A DNA stretch of 64,000 nucleotides from Microbacterium sp. Root180 (GTDB lineage Bacteria > Actinomycetota > Actinomycetes > Actinomycetales > Microbacteriaceae). The stretch spans positions 372,404 to 436,403 of the forward strand of contig NZ_LMHS01000001.1 of assembly GCF_001428485.1 (NCBI RefSeq). The letters run 5' to 3'. Every line of letters starts with the position of its first letter. Position 1 is the first letter of the stretch. Both the position numbers and the translations under genes were made by a program. Below the pieces are notes generated by a model that was given only the letters and a program-made list of their open reading frames with translations, was not told where the DNA came from and did not search any database. This document shows, in pieces, positions 7,342 through 15,505 of this stretch.

Positions 7342-8933
7342 CGGCTTCCTCCGTGCTCGGCCTCGAAGCGCGCGCGCCATTCGCCGTTCATCGGGAACAG
7401 CCCGTCGATCGGATGCCCCTCCGCGACCCGCTGCGCGATCCAGGCATCCTCCTCCTCCTGTGCAAGGGCCGCGTCGGCGACCTCCTCGGCGAGGGCCGGA
7501 GGGATGACGATCACGCCGTCGGCATCGCCGACGATGACGTCCCCGGGCTGGACGGTCGTGCCGCCGCATCCGATCGTCACGTCGTGGTCCCAGGGGACGT
7601 GCTTGCGCCCGAGCACCGCGGGGTGGGCGCCGGCGGTGTACACCGGGATGCCGACGGCCGTCACGGCGTCGGCGTCGCGCACGCCTCCGTCCGTGACGAT
7701 GCCGGCCGCGCCGCGCGCGTGCGCGCGGAGGGCGAGGATGTCGCCGAGCGTTCCGGAGCCGGTCTCGCCGCGCGCCTCGATGACGATGACTTCGCCGTCG
7801 CCGACCGCGTCGAACGCGCGCTTCTGCGCGTTGTAGCCGCCGCCGTGGCTCTGGAAGAGGTCCTCCCGCAGCGGCACGAACCGCAGCGTGCGGGCAGTGC
7901 CGACGAGCTTCGCGCCGGGGTGGAGGGGGTGCACGCCGTCGATCGTGACGTTGTCGAGTCCGCGCCTGCGCAGCTGCGCCGAGAGCCCGGCGACCGGCAC
8001 GGCCGCGAGCTTCGCCCGCAGCTCCGGGCTGAGTCGCGGCCCCGACGCGCTGCCGGAGTCAGGCGATGCGCCCGGATCAGGTGAGTCGGTGCCGGATCGT
8101 CCTGACTGCGGCGAATCGCCTGACTCGGGCGAGACGGGCTCGGCCGGGAGGCGTGCCGCCTCGCGGGAGCCCCAGGCCTCGGTGCGCTGCAGGTCGTCGA
8201 CGGCGGGGAGCGATCCGAGCGACGGGTCGAAAGAGATGCCGCCCTGCACCACGGTCGTCACGAGGCGGCCGGAGGTCGGCCCGCCGGGCACATCGACCTC
8301 GACCTCGACGACATCGCCCGGGGCGGCGACGGACGAGCCCGCGGGAGTGCCGGTGAGGATGACATCGCCGGTCTCGAGGGTGAAGTGCTGCGACAGGTCG
8401 GCGACGAGCTGCGCGAAGGGGAAGATCATCCCGGCCGAGGAGTCGTCCTGCACGATCTCGCCGTTGCGCCAGGTGCGCACGCGCAGGTTCGAGGGATCGA
8501 CCGAGCGTGCGTCGAGAAGAGCCGGGCCGATCGGCGTGTAGCCGTCGCCGCCTTTGGAGCGCACGTTCGAGCCCTTGTCGTTCGCGCGCAGGTCGTAGAG
8601 GCCGAAGTCGTTCGCCGCGGTCACCCAGCCGACGTGGCTCCACGCCTCGGCGGGCGAGACGCGTCGAGCGGGGGAGCCGATCACGAGGGCGATCTCGCCC
8701 TCATAGGCGAGCAGCTCGGTGCCGGCGGGGCGCTCGATGGTCGCGCCGCTGGGGGCGAGCGAGCTGGAGGGCTTGAAGAAGTACGACGGATGCTGCGGCC
8801 GACGTCCGCGCTGATCGGCACGCGACGCGAAGCTGAGGTGGATCGCGATCACCTTGCCGGGGCGCCCGGGAAGGGCGGCGAACCGGGGATCGGAGCCGGG
8901 GGATGCGGCATCCGTCGTCGTGTCGTCCATCAT
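7338..8933 (-). CDS. Fused FAH-family decarboxylase/isomerase and RraA-family aldolase/decarboxylase
   Basis: 531 residues in two domains. Residues about 20-260 are a fumarylacetoacetate hydrolase fold (AYEGEIALVIG metal Glu, KGGDGYTPIGP, LTGTPAGSS) like HpaG, which decarboxylates or isomerises the homoprotocatechuate cleavage product. Residues about 305-531 are an RraA-like fold (GETGSGTLGDILALRAHA, GIVTDGGVRDADAV), whose enzymes act as pyruvate aldolases and oxaloacetate decarboxylases. The linker is rich in Ser, Pro, Gly and Asp and is encoded by a palindrome. The ATG at 8933 has a GAGG site 7 bases upstream, so I prefer it to the GTG at 8945. No second FAH half (HpaG2) or hpaF is seen; the RraA half may replace a missing step. 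Confidence 0.85.
   Translation of the reverse strand: MMDDTTTDAASPGSDPRFAALPGRPGKVIAIHLSFASRADQRGRRPQHPSYFFKPSSSLAPSGATIERPAGTELLAYEGEIALVIGSPARRVSPAEAWSHVGWVTAANDFGLYDLRANDKGSNVRSKGGDGYTPIGPALLDARSVDPSNLRVRTWRNGEIVQDDSSAGMIFPFAQLVADLSQHFTLETGDVILTGTPAGSSVAAPGDVVEVEVDVPGGPTSGRLVTTVVQGGISFDPSLGSLPAVDDLQRTEAWGSREAARLPAEPVSPESGDSPQSGRSGTDSPDPGASPDSGSASGPRLSPELRAKLAAVPVAGLSAQLRRRGLDNVTIDGVHPLHPGAKLVGTARTLRFVPLREDLFQSHGGGYNAQKRAFDAVGDGEVIVIEARGETGSGTLGDILALRAHARGAAGIVTDGGVRDADAVTAVGIPVYTAGAHPAVLGRKHVPWDHDVTIGCGGTTVQPGDVIVGDADGVIVIPPALAEEVADAALAQEEEDAWIAQRVAEGHPIDGLFPMNGEWRARFEAEHGGSR
8052..8130. repeat. Palindromic element inside the FAH-RraA coding sequence
   Basis: Inverted arms of 16 bases with one mismatch (8052-8067 and 8115-8130), with the 12-base core GAGTCAGGCGAT perfect, separated by about 47 bases that contain further partial inverted copies. 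It encodes the Ser/Pro/Gly/Asp-rich interdomain linker and keeps the frame open. It resembles the intergenic palindromes of this window in size and build, but its arm is a different sequence. Confidence 0.75.
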
Positions 8934-8947
8934 GAGCGTCCTCACTC

Positions 8948-8975
8948 TTGCGTCGTATCCGAAATCGTATATGAT
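8948..8975 (+). promoter_or_regulatory. Probable promoter and GntR operator between hpa operon and transporter
   Basis: TTGCGT (8948-8953) and TATGAT (8970-8975), 16 bases apart, form a plausible sigma-70-type promoter for the transporter starting at 9055. The near-palindrome ATCGTATATGAT (8964-8975, 10 of 12 symmetric) overlaps the -10 element and is a candidate site for the GntR regulator at 6652-7341. The divergent hpa operon starts only 15 bases to the left, so its own promoter must overlap this segment. Confidence 0.5.
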
Positions 8976-9054
8976 CGTCGCACATCCGGCAACAACCCCT
9001 CGCGCGCATCGCCGGTGACGAAGTCGTCAACCCCCAGACACAGGAGTCACGCAC

Positions 9055-10437
9055 ATGAGCAGTCCGCAGTCAGACGTGGGTTTCACGCCCACCGGAACCA
9101 TCGCGAGCCCCGTCGATCGGCGCCGCGTCGTCTTCGCCACCGTCGTCGGAACCACCGTCGAGTGGTACGACTTCTTCATCTACGCGACCGCCGCGGCGCT
9201 CGTGTTCACCCAGCTGTTCTTCGCCCCGCTGGGCGCCAACAGCCTGATCGTGTCGTTCGCCACGGTCGGCGTGAGCTTCCTGTTCCGTCCGCTGGGCGCG
9301 TTCCTCGCCGGCCACTTCGGCGACAAGTACGGCCGCAAGGTGGTGCTCATGTGGACGCTGATCCTCATGGGCGCCGCAACCGCGCTCATCGGCGTCCTGC
9401 CGACCTACGAGGCGATCGGCGTCTGGGCCCCGATCCTGCTGGTGCTGCTGCGCATCCTGCAGGGCCTGTCCGCGGGCGGCGAATGGGGCGGCGCCGTGCT
9501 GATGGCGGTCGAGCACGCCCCCAAGACCCGTCGCGGCGCGTTCGGCGCCTCCCCGCAGATCGGCGTGCCGCTGGGCCTGCTGCTCGCGTCCGGCGTCATG
9601 GCGGTCATGGCGATGATCGCCCCCGGCGACGCGTTCCTCGAATGGGGCTGGCGCATCCCGTTCCTCTTCAGCGTGGTGCTGATCCTGGTCGGCTGGTACG
9701 TCCGCCGCCGCGTCGAGGAGAGCCCGGTCTTCACGGAGCTCGCTGAGCGCAAGGAGCAGACGCAGATGCCGATCGTGCAGCTCTTCCGCAAGCACGCGCT
9801 GCTCGTCCTCATCGCCGCGCTCGTGTTCGCCGGCAACAACGCGGTCGGGTACATGACCACCGGCGGCTACATCCAGAACTACTCGACGAACCCCGAGGGC
9901 CCGATCGGGCTCGAGCGCGGACCGGTGCTCTGGGCCGTCGCCGGCTCCGCCGTGATGTGGCTGCTGTCCACCCTGGCGGCCGGATTCGTGTCCGACCGCA
10001 TCGGGCGCCGCTCCACGTACATCATCGGATGGATCCTGCAGCTCGCCGGCGTCTTCCTGCTCTTCCCGCTGGTCAACACGGGGGAGATCGGCCTGCTGTT
10101 CCTGGGTCTCGTGATCCTCACGATCGGGCTCGGCTTCACCTACGGCCCGCAGGCGGCGCTGTACTCGGAGCTGTTCCCGGCATCCATCCGCTTCTCGGGC
10201 GTCTCGATCTCGTACGCCATCGGCGCGATCCTGGGCGGTGCGTTCGCCCCGATGATCGCGACGTGGCTGGTGGCCGAGACCGGCACGACGATGTCGGTCA
10301 CGTGGTACCTCGCCGGCATGACGCTGATCGGCCTCTTCGCGACGCTGCTGCTGCGCGATCGCACCGGCATCCCGCTGGGTCCCGATCACGAGGCCGAGCA
10401 GGAGGTCAGCCCCATCCGGGGCCTCTCCCGGGCCTGA
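9055..10437 (+). CDS. MFS transporter, metabolite:H+ symporter (MHS) family
   Basis: A 460-residue integral membrane protein with about 12 TM segments. MHS marks are TTVEWYDFFIYA in TM1, GDKYGRKVVL in the first cytoplasmic loop, and WGWRIPFLFS. MHS proteins import organic acids and betaines with protons. Divergent from the hpa operon across a 120-bp regulatory region, it is a good candidate for 4-hydroxyphenylacetate or related aromatic acid uptake; the substrate is an inference from context. An AGGAG site lies close before the ATG at 9055. Confidence 0.9.
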   Translation: MSSPQSDVGFTPTGTIASPVDRRRVVFATVVGTTVEWYDFFIYATAAALVFTQLFFAPLGANSLIVSFATVGVSFLFRPLGAFLAGHFGDKYGRKVVLMWTLILMGAATALIGVLPTYEAIGVWAPILLVLLRILQGLSAGGEWGGAVLMAVEHAPKTRRGAFGASPQIGVPLGLLLASGVMAVMAMIAPGDAFLEWGWRIPFLFSVVLILVGWYVRRRVEESPVFTELAERKEQTQMPIVQLFRKHALLVLIAALVFAGNNAVGYMTTGGYIQNYSTNPEGPIGLERGPVLWAVAGSAVMWLLSTLAAGFVSDRIGRRSTYIIGWILQLAGVFLLFPLVNTGEIGLLFLGLVILTIGLGFTYGPQAALYSELFPASIRFSGVSISYAIGAILGGAFAPMIATWLVAETGTTMSVTWYLAGMTLIGLFATLLLRDRTGIPLGPDHEAEQEVSPIRGLSRA

Positions 10438-10458
10438 CCCCGCGCAGGATTCAGCTGT

Positions 10459-10499
10459 ACGAAACCGACTCTCGGCGCTCTGCCGGGGGTCGGTTTCGT
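10459..10499. terminator. Bidirectional hairpin between convergent transporter and tetR genes
   Basis: Perfect 11-base inverted arms ACGAAACCGAC / GTCGGTTTCGT (10459-10469 and 10489-10499), with a further CTCGGC/GCCGGG inner pairing, lie between two converging genes. No clear T-run is present on either strand, so termination is inferred from position. It could also be one more member of the palindromic element group. Confidence 0.55.
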
Positions 10500-10540
10500 G
10501 CCGTCGAACCGCGTTGGGGGGAGGGAGCGGATGCTGCGGC

Positions 10541-11161
10541 TCAGCGCGTGCGCATGCCGTCGAGCGCGACCGCCACGACGTCGTGGGCGAGGCGCTCGGC
10601 GTCGACCGGACCGCCGGGCCGGTACCACTCGACGATCGAGTTGACCATGCCGAACACGAGGCGTGTGGCGACCGCCCCGTCGAGGTCGTCCCGCACGAGA
10701 CCTTCGTGCTGCGCCTCCTCGACGAGCGCGGTCACGCGATGGTCGAACGATCGGCGGCGCTCGAGCGCTGCCCGCTCGACCGCGCTGTTCCCGCGCACAC
10801 GCAGAAGCAGGGTCACGTAGGGCAGGCGCTCCACGAGCACGCCGACCGCGCCGTGCAGCACCGCCGCGAGACGCTCGGATGCCGGGCCCCGGCGTGCATC
10901 GGGGAGCTCGAGCACGCCCTCGAGGCCGCTGAGCGCCTCGTCGAGCGCGAGTGCGAGCAGCTGCTCCTTCGAATCGAAGTGGTGGTACAGCGCCGACTTG
11001 GTCAGCCCGAGGCGTGCCGCGACATCCGCCACCGATGTCGCGTCGTAGCCCTGCTCGATGAACAGGGCGACCGCGATCGCGAGCACCTGCGCGCGGTCGT
11101 ACCCGGGGCGCCCGCGGCGCGGTGCGGCGGCGTCGGTGGGTTCGGCGGTGGTGGCGGACAT
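10541..11161 (-). CDS. paaR: TetR-family regulator, probable PaaR
   Basis: A 206-residue TetR protein. The N-terminal helix-turn-helix includes TSVADVAARLGLTKSALYHH, followed by FDSKEQLLALAL; the C-terminal helical domain would bind the ligand. The start is set at MSATTAEPTD (ATG at 11161); the open frame upstream runs through a palindrome and is not family-like. It is divergent from paaF, and two near-identical operators precede the two paa operons. In Corynebacterium a TetR regulator (PaaR) represses paa genes with phenylacetyl-CoA as signal; the same role is inferred here. Confidence 0.82.
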   Translation of the reverse strand: MSATTAEPTDAAAPRRGRPGYDRAQVLAIAVALFIEQGYDATSVADVAARLGLTKSALYHHFDSKEQLLALALDEALSGLEGVLELPDARRGPASERLAAVLHGAVGVLVERLPYVTLLLRVRGNSAVERAALERRRSFDHRVTALVEEAQHEGLVRDDLDGAVATRLVFGMVNSIVEWYRPGGPVDAERLAHDVVAVALDGMRTR

Positions 11162-11192
11162 GCGTCCCAGTGTCGCACTCGGCTTCCGGCGC

Positions 11193-11278
11193 GTGCACAA
11201 CGTCGGCGATCCGGCCCGGTCGATCCGTCCCTGGCGGGTTGACGGGCGGGCCGCGCCGGGTGTGCCGACGCTGTGCAC
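11193..11278. repeat. Palindromic element, family C copy 1
   Basis: Inverted arms of 15 bases with one mismatch (11193-11207 and 11264-11278) containing GCACAACGTCGGC. The left flank GCACAACGTCGGCGATCC (11195-11212) is repeated exactly at 49907-49924. It lies between the divergent paaR and paaF genes, just upstream of the operator, where a terminator would make little sense. Confidence 0.82.
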
Positions 11279-11299
11279 GTGCGCGCGATGCGAGGACTA

Positions 11300-11322
11300 T
11301 TACTGAACGATCGGTTAGGTAA
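11300..11322. promoter_or_regulatory. PaaR-type operator ahead of paaF
   Basis: A 23-base imperfect palindrome with arms TTACTGAAC and GTTAGGTAA around GATCG. The first 11 bases (TTACTGAACGA) recur at 15470-15480 before paaA, where the second half is ACGGTCTGTAA. TetR-type spacing and presence before both paa operons support it as the regulator's site. It lies 41 bases upstream of the paaF start and probably covers the promoter. Confidence 0.72.
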
Positions 11323-11362
11323 TATGGAGGCGGCCGCGACGGAGCGGATCGAGAGGATGCCG

Positions 11363-12100
11363 ATGACTGACTCGCTGCACGTGGAGAGCCGTGATGATCG
11401 CGTCGTCGCGACGCTCGCCCGCCCCGATGTGCGCAACGCGATCGACCAAGACATGGTCGACCGCCTGCACGAGCTGTGCGCCGAGCTCGAGGCGAACCCG
11501 CGCACGCTCATCCTCATCGGATCCGGAGGCGTCTTCGCCTCGGGGGCCGACATCGCGCAGCTGCGGGAGCGCCGCGCCGCCGATGCGCGCCGCGGCATCA
11601 ACACACACGCGTTCGAGCGGGTGCGCGCGCTCCCGATGCCGGTGATCGCCGCAGTGGACGGCTACGCCCTCGGCGGCGGAGCCGAGCTCGCCTACGCGGC
11701 TGACCTGCGCATCGGCACGCCCCGCGTGAAGATCGGGAATCCCGAGACCGGGCTCGGCATCATCGCGGCCGCCGGTGCCACCTGGCGCCTGCCGCAGATC
11801 GTCGGCGAAGCCCGCGCGGCGGAGCTCCTGCTGACGGGACGCATCCTCGACGCCGATGAAGCGGTCGCCTGGGGTCTGCTCTCCTCGCTGCACGAGCCCG
11901 ACGGCCTCCTCGCCGCCGCGCACGTCCTCGTCGATCGCATCGCCGCGAACGACCCGCTCGCAACGCAGCACACCAAGCGCGCGCTCGCCGCGCCGGCCGC
12001 CGCGCATCCCGGCATCGAGCTCGAACTGCAGGCCGAGCTCTTCGAGAGCCCCGAGAAGGACCGCCGCATGACCGCCTTCCTCGAACGGCGCGCCCGATGA
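11363..12100 (+). CDS. paaF: Enoyl-CoA hydratase, PaaF-like
   Basis: A 245-residue crotonase-fold enzyme. Both catalytic glutamates of true hydratases are present: GGGAELAYAAD and IGNPETGLG; the oxyanion loop is FASGADIAQL. In the phenylacetate pathway PaaF hydrates 2,3-dehydroadipyl-CoA. First gene of the paaF-H-Z-I operon, just behind the PaaR-type operator. The ATG at 11363 is preceded by GAGAGG six bases upstream; an ATG two codons earlier lies directly on that site and is unlikely. Its stop overlaps the paaH start (ATGA). Confidence 0.88.
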   Translation: MTDSLHVESRDDRVVATLARPDVRNAIDQDMVDRLHELCAELEANPRTLILIGSGGVFASGADIAQLRERRAADARRGINTHAFERVRALPMPVIAAVDGYALGGGAELAYAADLRIGTPRVKIGNPETGLGIIAAAGATWRLPQIVGEARAAELLLTGRILDADEAVAWGLLSSLHEPDGLLAAAHVLVDRIAANDPLATQHTKRALAAPAAAHPGIELELQAELFESPEKDRRMTAFLERRAR

Positions 12101-12957
12101 CCGGCGCCGGCGTTCCGTCCCGGGTCGGCGTGCTCGGCGGCGGCCGGATGGGCGCGGGCATCGCTCACGCCTTCGTCCTCGCCGGTGCCGAGGTCGTCGT
12201 CGTCGAACGCGACGACGACGCGGCGGGCGCGGCATCCGCTCGCCTCCGTGCCAGCCTCGAGAAGGCGGTGGAGCGCGGATCCACCGGCCGCACCGTCGAC
12301 GAGCTCGCGCAGGCGTTCGTCATCGCGACGGATGCCGCGGCGTTCGCCGGATGCGCGCTGGTGATCGAGGCCGTCCCCGAGGATCGCGAGCTCAAGCTCG
12401 AGGGACTGCGGCGGGTCGAGTCCGTCGCCATCGACGCGGCTCTCGCGACCAACACGTCCTCGATCTCGATCGACGACCTCGCCGCGGGGCTCGCCCGGCC
12501 CGAGCGCTTCCTCGGGCTCCACTTCTTCAATCCGGTGCCGCCGTCGACCCTCGTGGAGGTCGTGATCGGCTCGGCGACCGACCCGTCGCTCGTCGACGAT
12601 GCGCGGGACTGGGTGGCCGCGCTCGGCAAGACGGCCGTCGTCGTGCGCGACGCGCCCGGCTTCGCGTCCAGCCGCCTGGGCGTCGCGCTCGCGCTCGAGG
12701 CGATCCGCATGGTCGAGGAGGGCGTCTCCTCGCCCGCCGACATCGACGCCGCGATGGAGCTCGGGTACCGGCATCCCACCGGTCCGCTGCGCACGACCGA
12801 CATCGTCGGTCTCGACGTGCGGCTGGGCATCGCCGAGGAGCTTCACGCGAAGCTGGGCGACCGTTTCGCGCCGCCCGAGCTGCTGCGGCGCATGGTCGCC
12901 GAGGGGCGCCTCGGGCGAAAGAGCGGCGCCGGATTCTACGAATGGAGCGACCAGTGA
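12097..12957 (+). CDS. paaH: 3-hydroxyacyl-CoA dehydrogenase, PaaH
   Basis: 286 residues: an N-terminal Rossmann domain (GVLGGGRMGAGIAHAF) followed by the helical C-terminal domain (FASSRLGVALALEAIRMVEEG, YRHPTGPLRTTDIVGLD). The segment FLGLHFFNPVP contains the catalytic His. It oxidises 3-hydroxyadipyl-CoA to 3-oxoadipyl-CoA with NAD+. It is coupled at both ends by 4-bp overlaps with paaF and paaZ. Length is normal for the single-domain bacterial enzyme. Confidence 0.92.
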   Translation: MTGAGVPSRVGVLGGGRMGAGIAHAFVLAGAEVVVVERDDDAAGAASARLRASLEKAVERGSTGRTVDELAQAFVIATDAAAFAGCALVIEAVPEDRELKLEGLRRVESVAIDAALATNTSSISIDDLAAGLARPERFLGLHFFNPVPPSTLVEVVIGSATDPSLVDDARDWVAALGKTAVVVRDAPGFASSRLGVALALEAIRMVEEGVSSPADIDAAMELGYRHPTGPLRTTDIVGLDVRLGIAEELHAKLGDRFAPPELLRRMVAEGRLGRKSGAGFYEWSDQ

Positions 12958-15026
12958 CCGATCTCCTCCCCAGCTACCTCCGCGGCCAGTGGTGGACGCC
13001 CACGGATGCGTCCACCGGCGCCGTGGTGCGCGATGCGTCGACCGGCGAGACGGTGTGCCGCGTGAGCACGGCGGGCGTCGACCTCGAGGGCGCCCTCGAG
13101 CACGCCCGCACGGTGGGGCAGGCGAGCCTCGGCGCGCTGACCTTCCATCAGCGCGCCGTGCTGCTCAAGCAGTTCGCCCAGGCGCTGACCGAGCGCAAGC
13201 AGGAGCTCTACGACCTGTCCAAGAGCGCCGGTTCGACGGAGCGCGACTCGCTCAACGACGTGGACGGCGGCATCGGCGTGCTGTTCACCTACTCGTCGAA
13301 GGGGCGGCGCGAGCTGCCGAACGGCCGCGTCTACCTCGACGGGCCGGTCGAGGTGCTGTCGAAGGACGGGTCGTTCCTGGGGCGGCATGTCTACACGCGC
13401 CTTCCGGGCGTCGCCGTGCAGATCAACGCCTTCAACTTCCCGATGTGGGGCGCGCTCGAGAAGTTCGCCCCGGCCTTCCTCGCCGGTGTGCCGAGCCTCG
13501 TGAAGCCGGCCACCCCGACCGCCTACGTGGCCGAGGCATGGGTGCGCATCCTCGTCGAGACCGGCCTGCTCCCCGACGGATCGCTGCAGCTCGTGAGCGG
13601 CAGCGTGCCGGGACTGTTCGACCACCTCCGGCTCGGCGACATCGTCGGATTCACCGGCAGCGCCTCGACGGCCGACAGCCTGCGCTCGCACGCGTCGGTG
13701 CAGACCGGCGGTGTGCGCTTCACGAATGAGACCGACTCGATCAATGCCTCGGTGCTCGGCCCCGACGCCGTGCCAGGCACGCCGGAGTTCGACGCCTACG
13801 TGCGGCAGCTCCTCGTCGAGATGACGACCAAGGCGGGGCAGAAGTGCACCGCGATCCGGCGCGCGATCGTGCCGGCCGGGCAGGTCGACGCCCTCGTCGA
13901 GGCGCTGCGCGCGAAGATCGCGGAGCGCGTCGTGCTCGGCGACCCCCACGCCGCCTCGGTGACGATGGGTCCGCTCGTCTCGCTCGCGCAGCGCGACGAG
14001 GTGCTGCGCAGTGTCGCCGAACTCGAAGCCGAAGGCGGCAGGCTGCTGCTGGGATCGACCGCGGCGCCGGCCGTCGTGCGCGCCGACGGCACGACGAGTG
14101 TCGCCGAGCAGGGCGCGTTCGTCGAGCCGATCCTGATCGGGTTCACGGATGCCGCAGCCCCGGCCGTGCATCGCGTCGAGGCGTTCGGGCCGGTCGCCAG
14201 CGTGCTGCCGTACGACACCGTCGAGGAGGCGGCCGACCTCGTGAGCCTCGGCGGCGGATCGCTCGTGACGAGCGTCGCGACCAACGATCCCGCCGTAGCC
14301 GCGACCCTGCTCTCGCGCACCGCGGCGTACAACGGCCGCATCCTCTTCCTCGACCGCGACGACGCCCGCACGTCGACCGGCCACGGCGCCCCGGTGCCCC
14401 ACCTGGTGCACGGCGGACCGGGAAGGGCGGGCGGCGGCGAGGAGCTCGGCGGCATCCGCGCGGTCCTCCACCACATGCAGCGCACGGCCGTCCAGGGCTC
14501 GCCCGAGATGCTGACCGCCCTCACCGGCGTGTGGCACCAGGGCGCGGCATCCCGCACCGGCCGCCACCCGTTCCGCAAGTCGCTCGCCGAGCTCGCGATC
14601 GGCGACCAGATCGTCTCGGAGTCGCGCCGGGTGACGCTCGAGGACATCGAGACCTTCGCGAACTTCACGGGCGACCTGTTCTACGCGCACATGGACGAGG
14701 AGGCGGCGGCCGCCAACCCCTTCTTCCCGGGCCGCGTCGCCCACGGCTACCTGCTCGTGTCGTGGGCGGCCGGGCTGTTCGTCGACCCGGACCCCGGCCC
14801 CGTGCTCGCGAACTCCGGCCTCGAGAACCTCCGCTTCGTCACGCCGGTGTCGCCGGGCGATGACATCCGTGTCGTGCTCACGGCGAAGCAGATCACTCCG
14901 CGCGAGACCGACGCGTACGGCGAGGTGCGCTGGGACGCGGTCATCCGCAACCAGGACGACGAGCTCGTGGCCACGTACGACGTGCTGACCCTGGTGGCCA
15001 AGGAGCCCGTCGAGGTCGCGCCGTGA
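12954..15026 (+). CDS. paaZ: Bifunctional oxepin-CoA hydrolase / semialdehyde dehydrogenase, PaaZ
   Basis: 690 residues. The N-terminal aldehyde dehydrogenase domain (about 1-520) has INAFNFPMWG and catalytic C298 (AGQKCTAIRR). The C-terminal MaoC-like hydratase domain (about 540-690) has FTGDLFYAHMDEEAA and FPGRVAHGYL with the Asp/His pair. PaaZ opens the oxepin-CoA ring and oxidises the resulting aldehyde. The start is the GTG at 12954, overlapping the paaH stop, with GGAG six bases upstream; an ATG at 12942 is in frame. The much longer open frame upstream is a shadow of paaH. Confidence 0.93.
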   Translation: MTDLLPSYLRGQWWTPTDASTGAVVRDASTGETVCRVSTAGVDLEGALEHARTVGQASLGALTFHQRAVLLKQFAQALTERKQELYDLSKSAGSTERDSLNDVDGGIGVLFTYSSKGRRELPNGRVYLDGPVEVLSKDGSFLGRHVYTRLPGVAVQINAFNFPMWGALEKFAPAFLAGVPSLVKPATPTAYVAEAWVRILVETGLLPDGSLQLVSGSVPGLFDHLRLGDIVGFTGSASTADSLRSHASVQTGGVRFTNETDSINASVLGPDAVPGTPEFDAYVRQLLVEMTTKAGQKCTAIRRAIVPAGQVDALVEALRAKIAERVVLGDPHAASVTMGPLVSLAQRDEVLRSVAELEAEGGRLLLGSTAAPAVVRADGTTSVAEQGAFVEPILIGFTDAAAPAVHRVEAFGPVASVLPYDTVEEAADLVSLGGGSLVTSVATNDPAVAATLLSRTAAYNGRILFLDRDDARTSTGHGAPVPHLVHGGPGRAGGGEELGGIRAVLHHMQRTAVQGSPEMLTALTGVWHQGAASRTGRHPFRKSLAELAIGDQIVSESRRVTLEDIETFANFTGDLFYAHMDEEAAAANPFFPGRVAHGYLLVSWAAGLFVDPDPGPVLANSGLENLRFVTPVSPGDDIRVVLTAKQITPRETDAYGEVRWDAVIRNQDDELVATYDVLTLVAKEPVEVAP

Positions 15027-15430
15027 CGACCTCGCCGCGTCCGATGATGCAGCGCGACCGCGCGTCGGCGGCGCTGGGGATGGTCGTCGAGCGCGACGAG
15101 CCGGGGGAGTCCGTCGTCTCCATGCGCGTGCGCGAGGACATGACCAACGGCTTCGCGATCACCCACGGCGGCATGGTGTTCGCGCTCGCCGACACGGCGT
15201 TCGCGATCGCGTGCAACGAGGACGACGACGTCACGGTCGCCGCGGGCGCCGACATCGCGTTCCTCAAGGCGACCGGTGCGGGCCAGACCCTGACCGCCCA
15301 TGCCCGCCGGCGCGCGCTGGCGGGACGCACCGGGCTGTACGACGTGACGGTGACCGACGAGACCGGCGACGTGGTCGCGGAGTTCCGCGGCCGGTCGTTC
15401 ACGACGCACCGCTCGCATCCGGCCGACTGA
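15023..15430 (+). CDS. paaI: Hydroxyphenylacetyl-CoA thioesterase, PaaI
   Basis: A 135-residue hotdog-fold thioesterase with the family motif THGGMVFALADTAFA and a C-terminal RSFTTH. PaaI removes CoA from dead-end ring-hydroxylated phenylacetyl-CoA products, releasing trapped CoA. The GTG start overlaps the paaZ stop (GTGA). It is the last gene of the paaF-H-Z-I unit. Confidence 0.9.
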   Translation: MTTSPRPMMQRDRASAALGMVVERDEPGESVVSMRVREDMTNGFAITHGGMVFALADTAFAIACNEDDDVTVAAGADIAFLKATGAGQTLTAHARRRALAGRTGLYDVTVTDETGDVVAEFRGRSFTTHRSHPAD

Positions 15431-15432
15431 CA

Positions 15433-15458
15433 GGGGCCGGGCTGCGGCCGCCGGCCCC
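15433..15458 (+). terminator. GC-rich hairpin after paaI
   Basis: Arms GGGGCCGG (15433-15440) and CCGGCCCC (15451-15458) enclose 10 bases. It lies between the paaI stop and the second PaaR operator. No T-run follows, so it may only weaken readthrough between the two paa operons. Confidence 0.4.
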
Positions 15459-15469
15459 GCGTAGTAGAC

Positions 15470-15491
15470 TTACTGAACGAACGGTCTGTAA
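15470..15491. promoter_or_regulatory. PaaR-type operator ahead of paaA
   Basis: A 22-base imperfect palindrome starting TTACTGAACGA and ending ACGGTCTGTAA, matching the site at 11300-11322. TAGACT at 15465-15470 is a possible -10 box directly abutting it, so a bound TetR repressor would block the start of transcription. The paaA ATG is 14 bases downstream of the site, after a GAGGAG ribosome site. Confidence 0.72.
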
Positions 15492-15505
15492 TTGAGGAGT
15501 CGACG

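Noticed and set aside
12351..12953. Upstream extension of paaZ in the same frame
   Set aside because: This stretch overlaps paaH in another frame and translates to Arg/Gly/Ala-rich non-family sequence. The GTG at 12954 gives the normal PaaZ start.
12954..15026. paaZ as a simple aldehyde dehydrogenase
   Set aside because: The C-terminal 150 residues form a clear MaoC-like hydratase domain, so the bifunctional PaaZ call is better.
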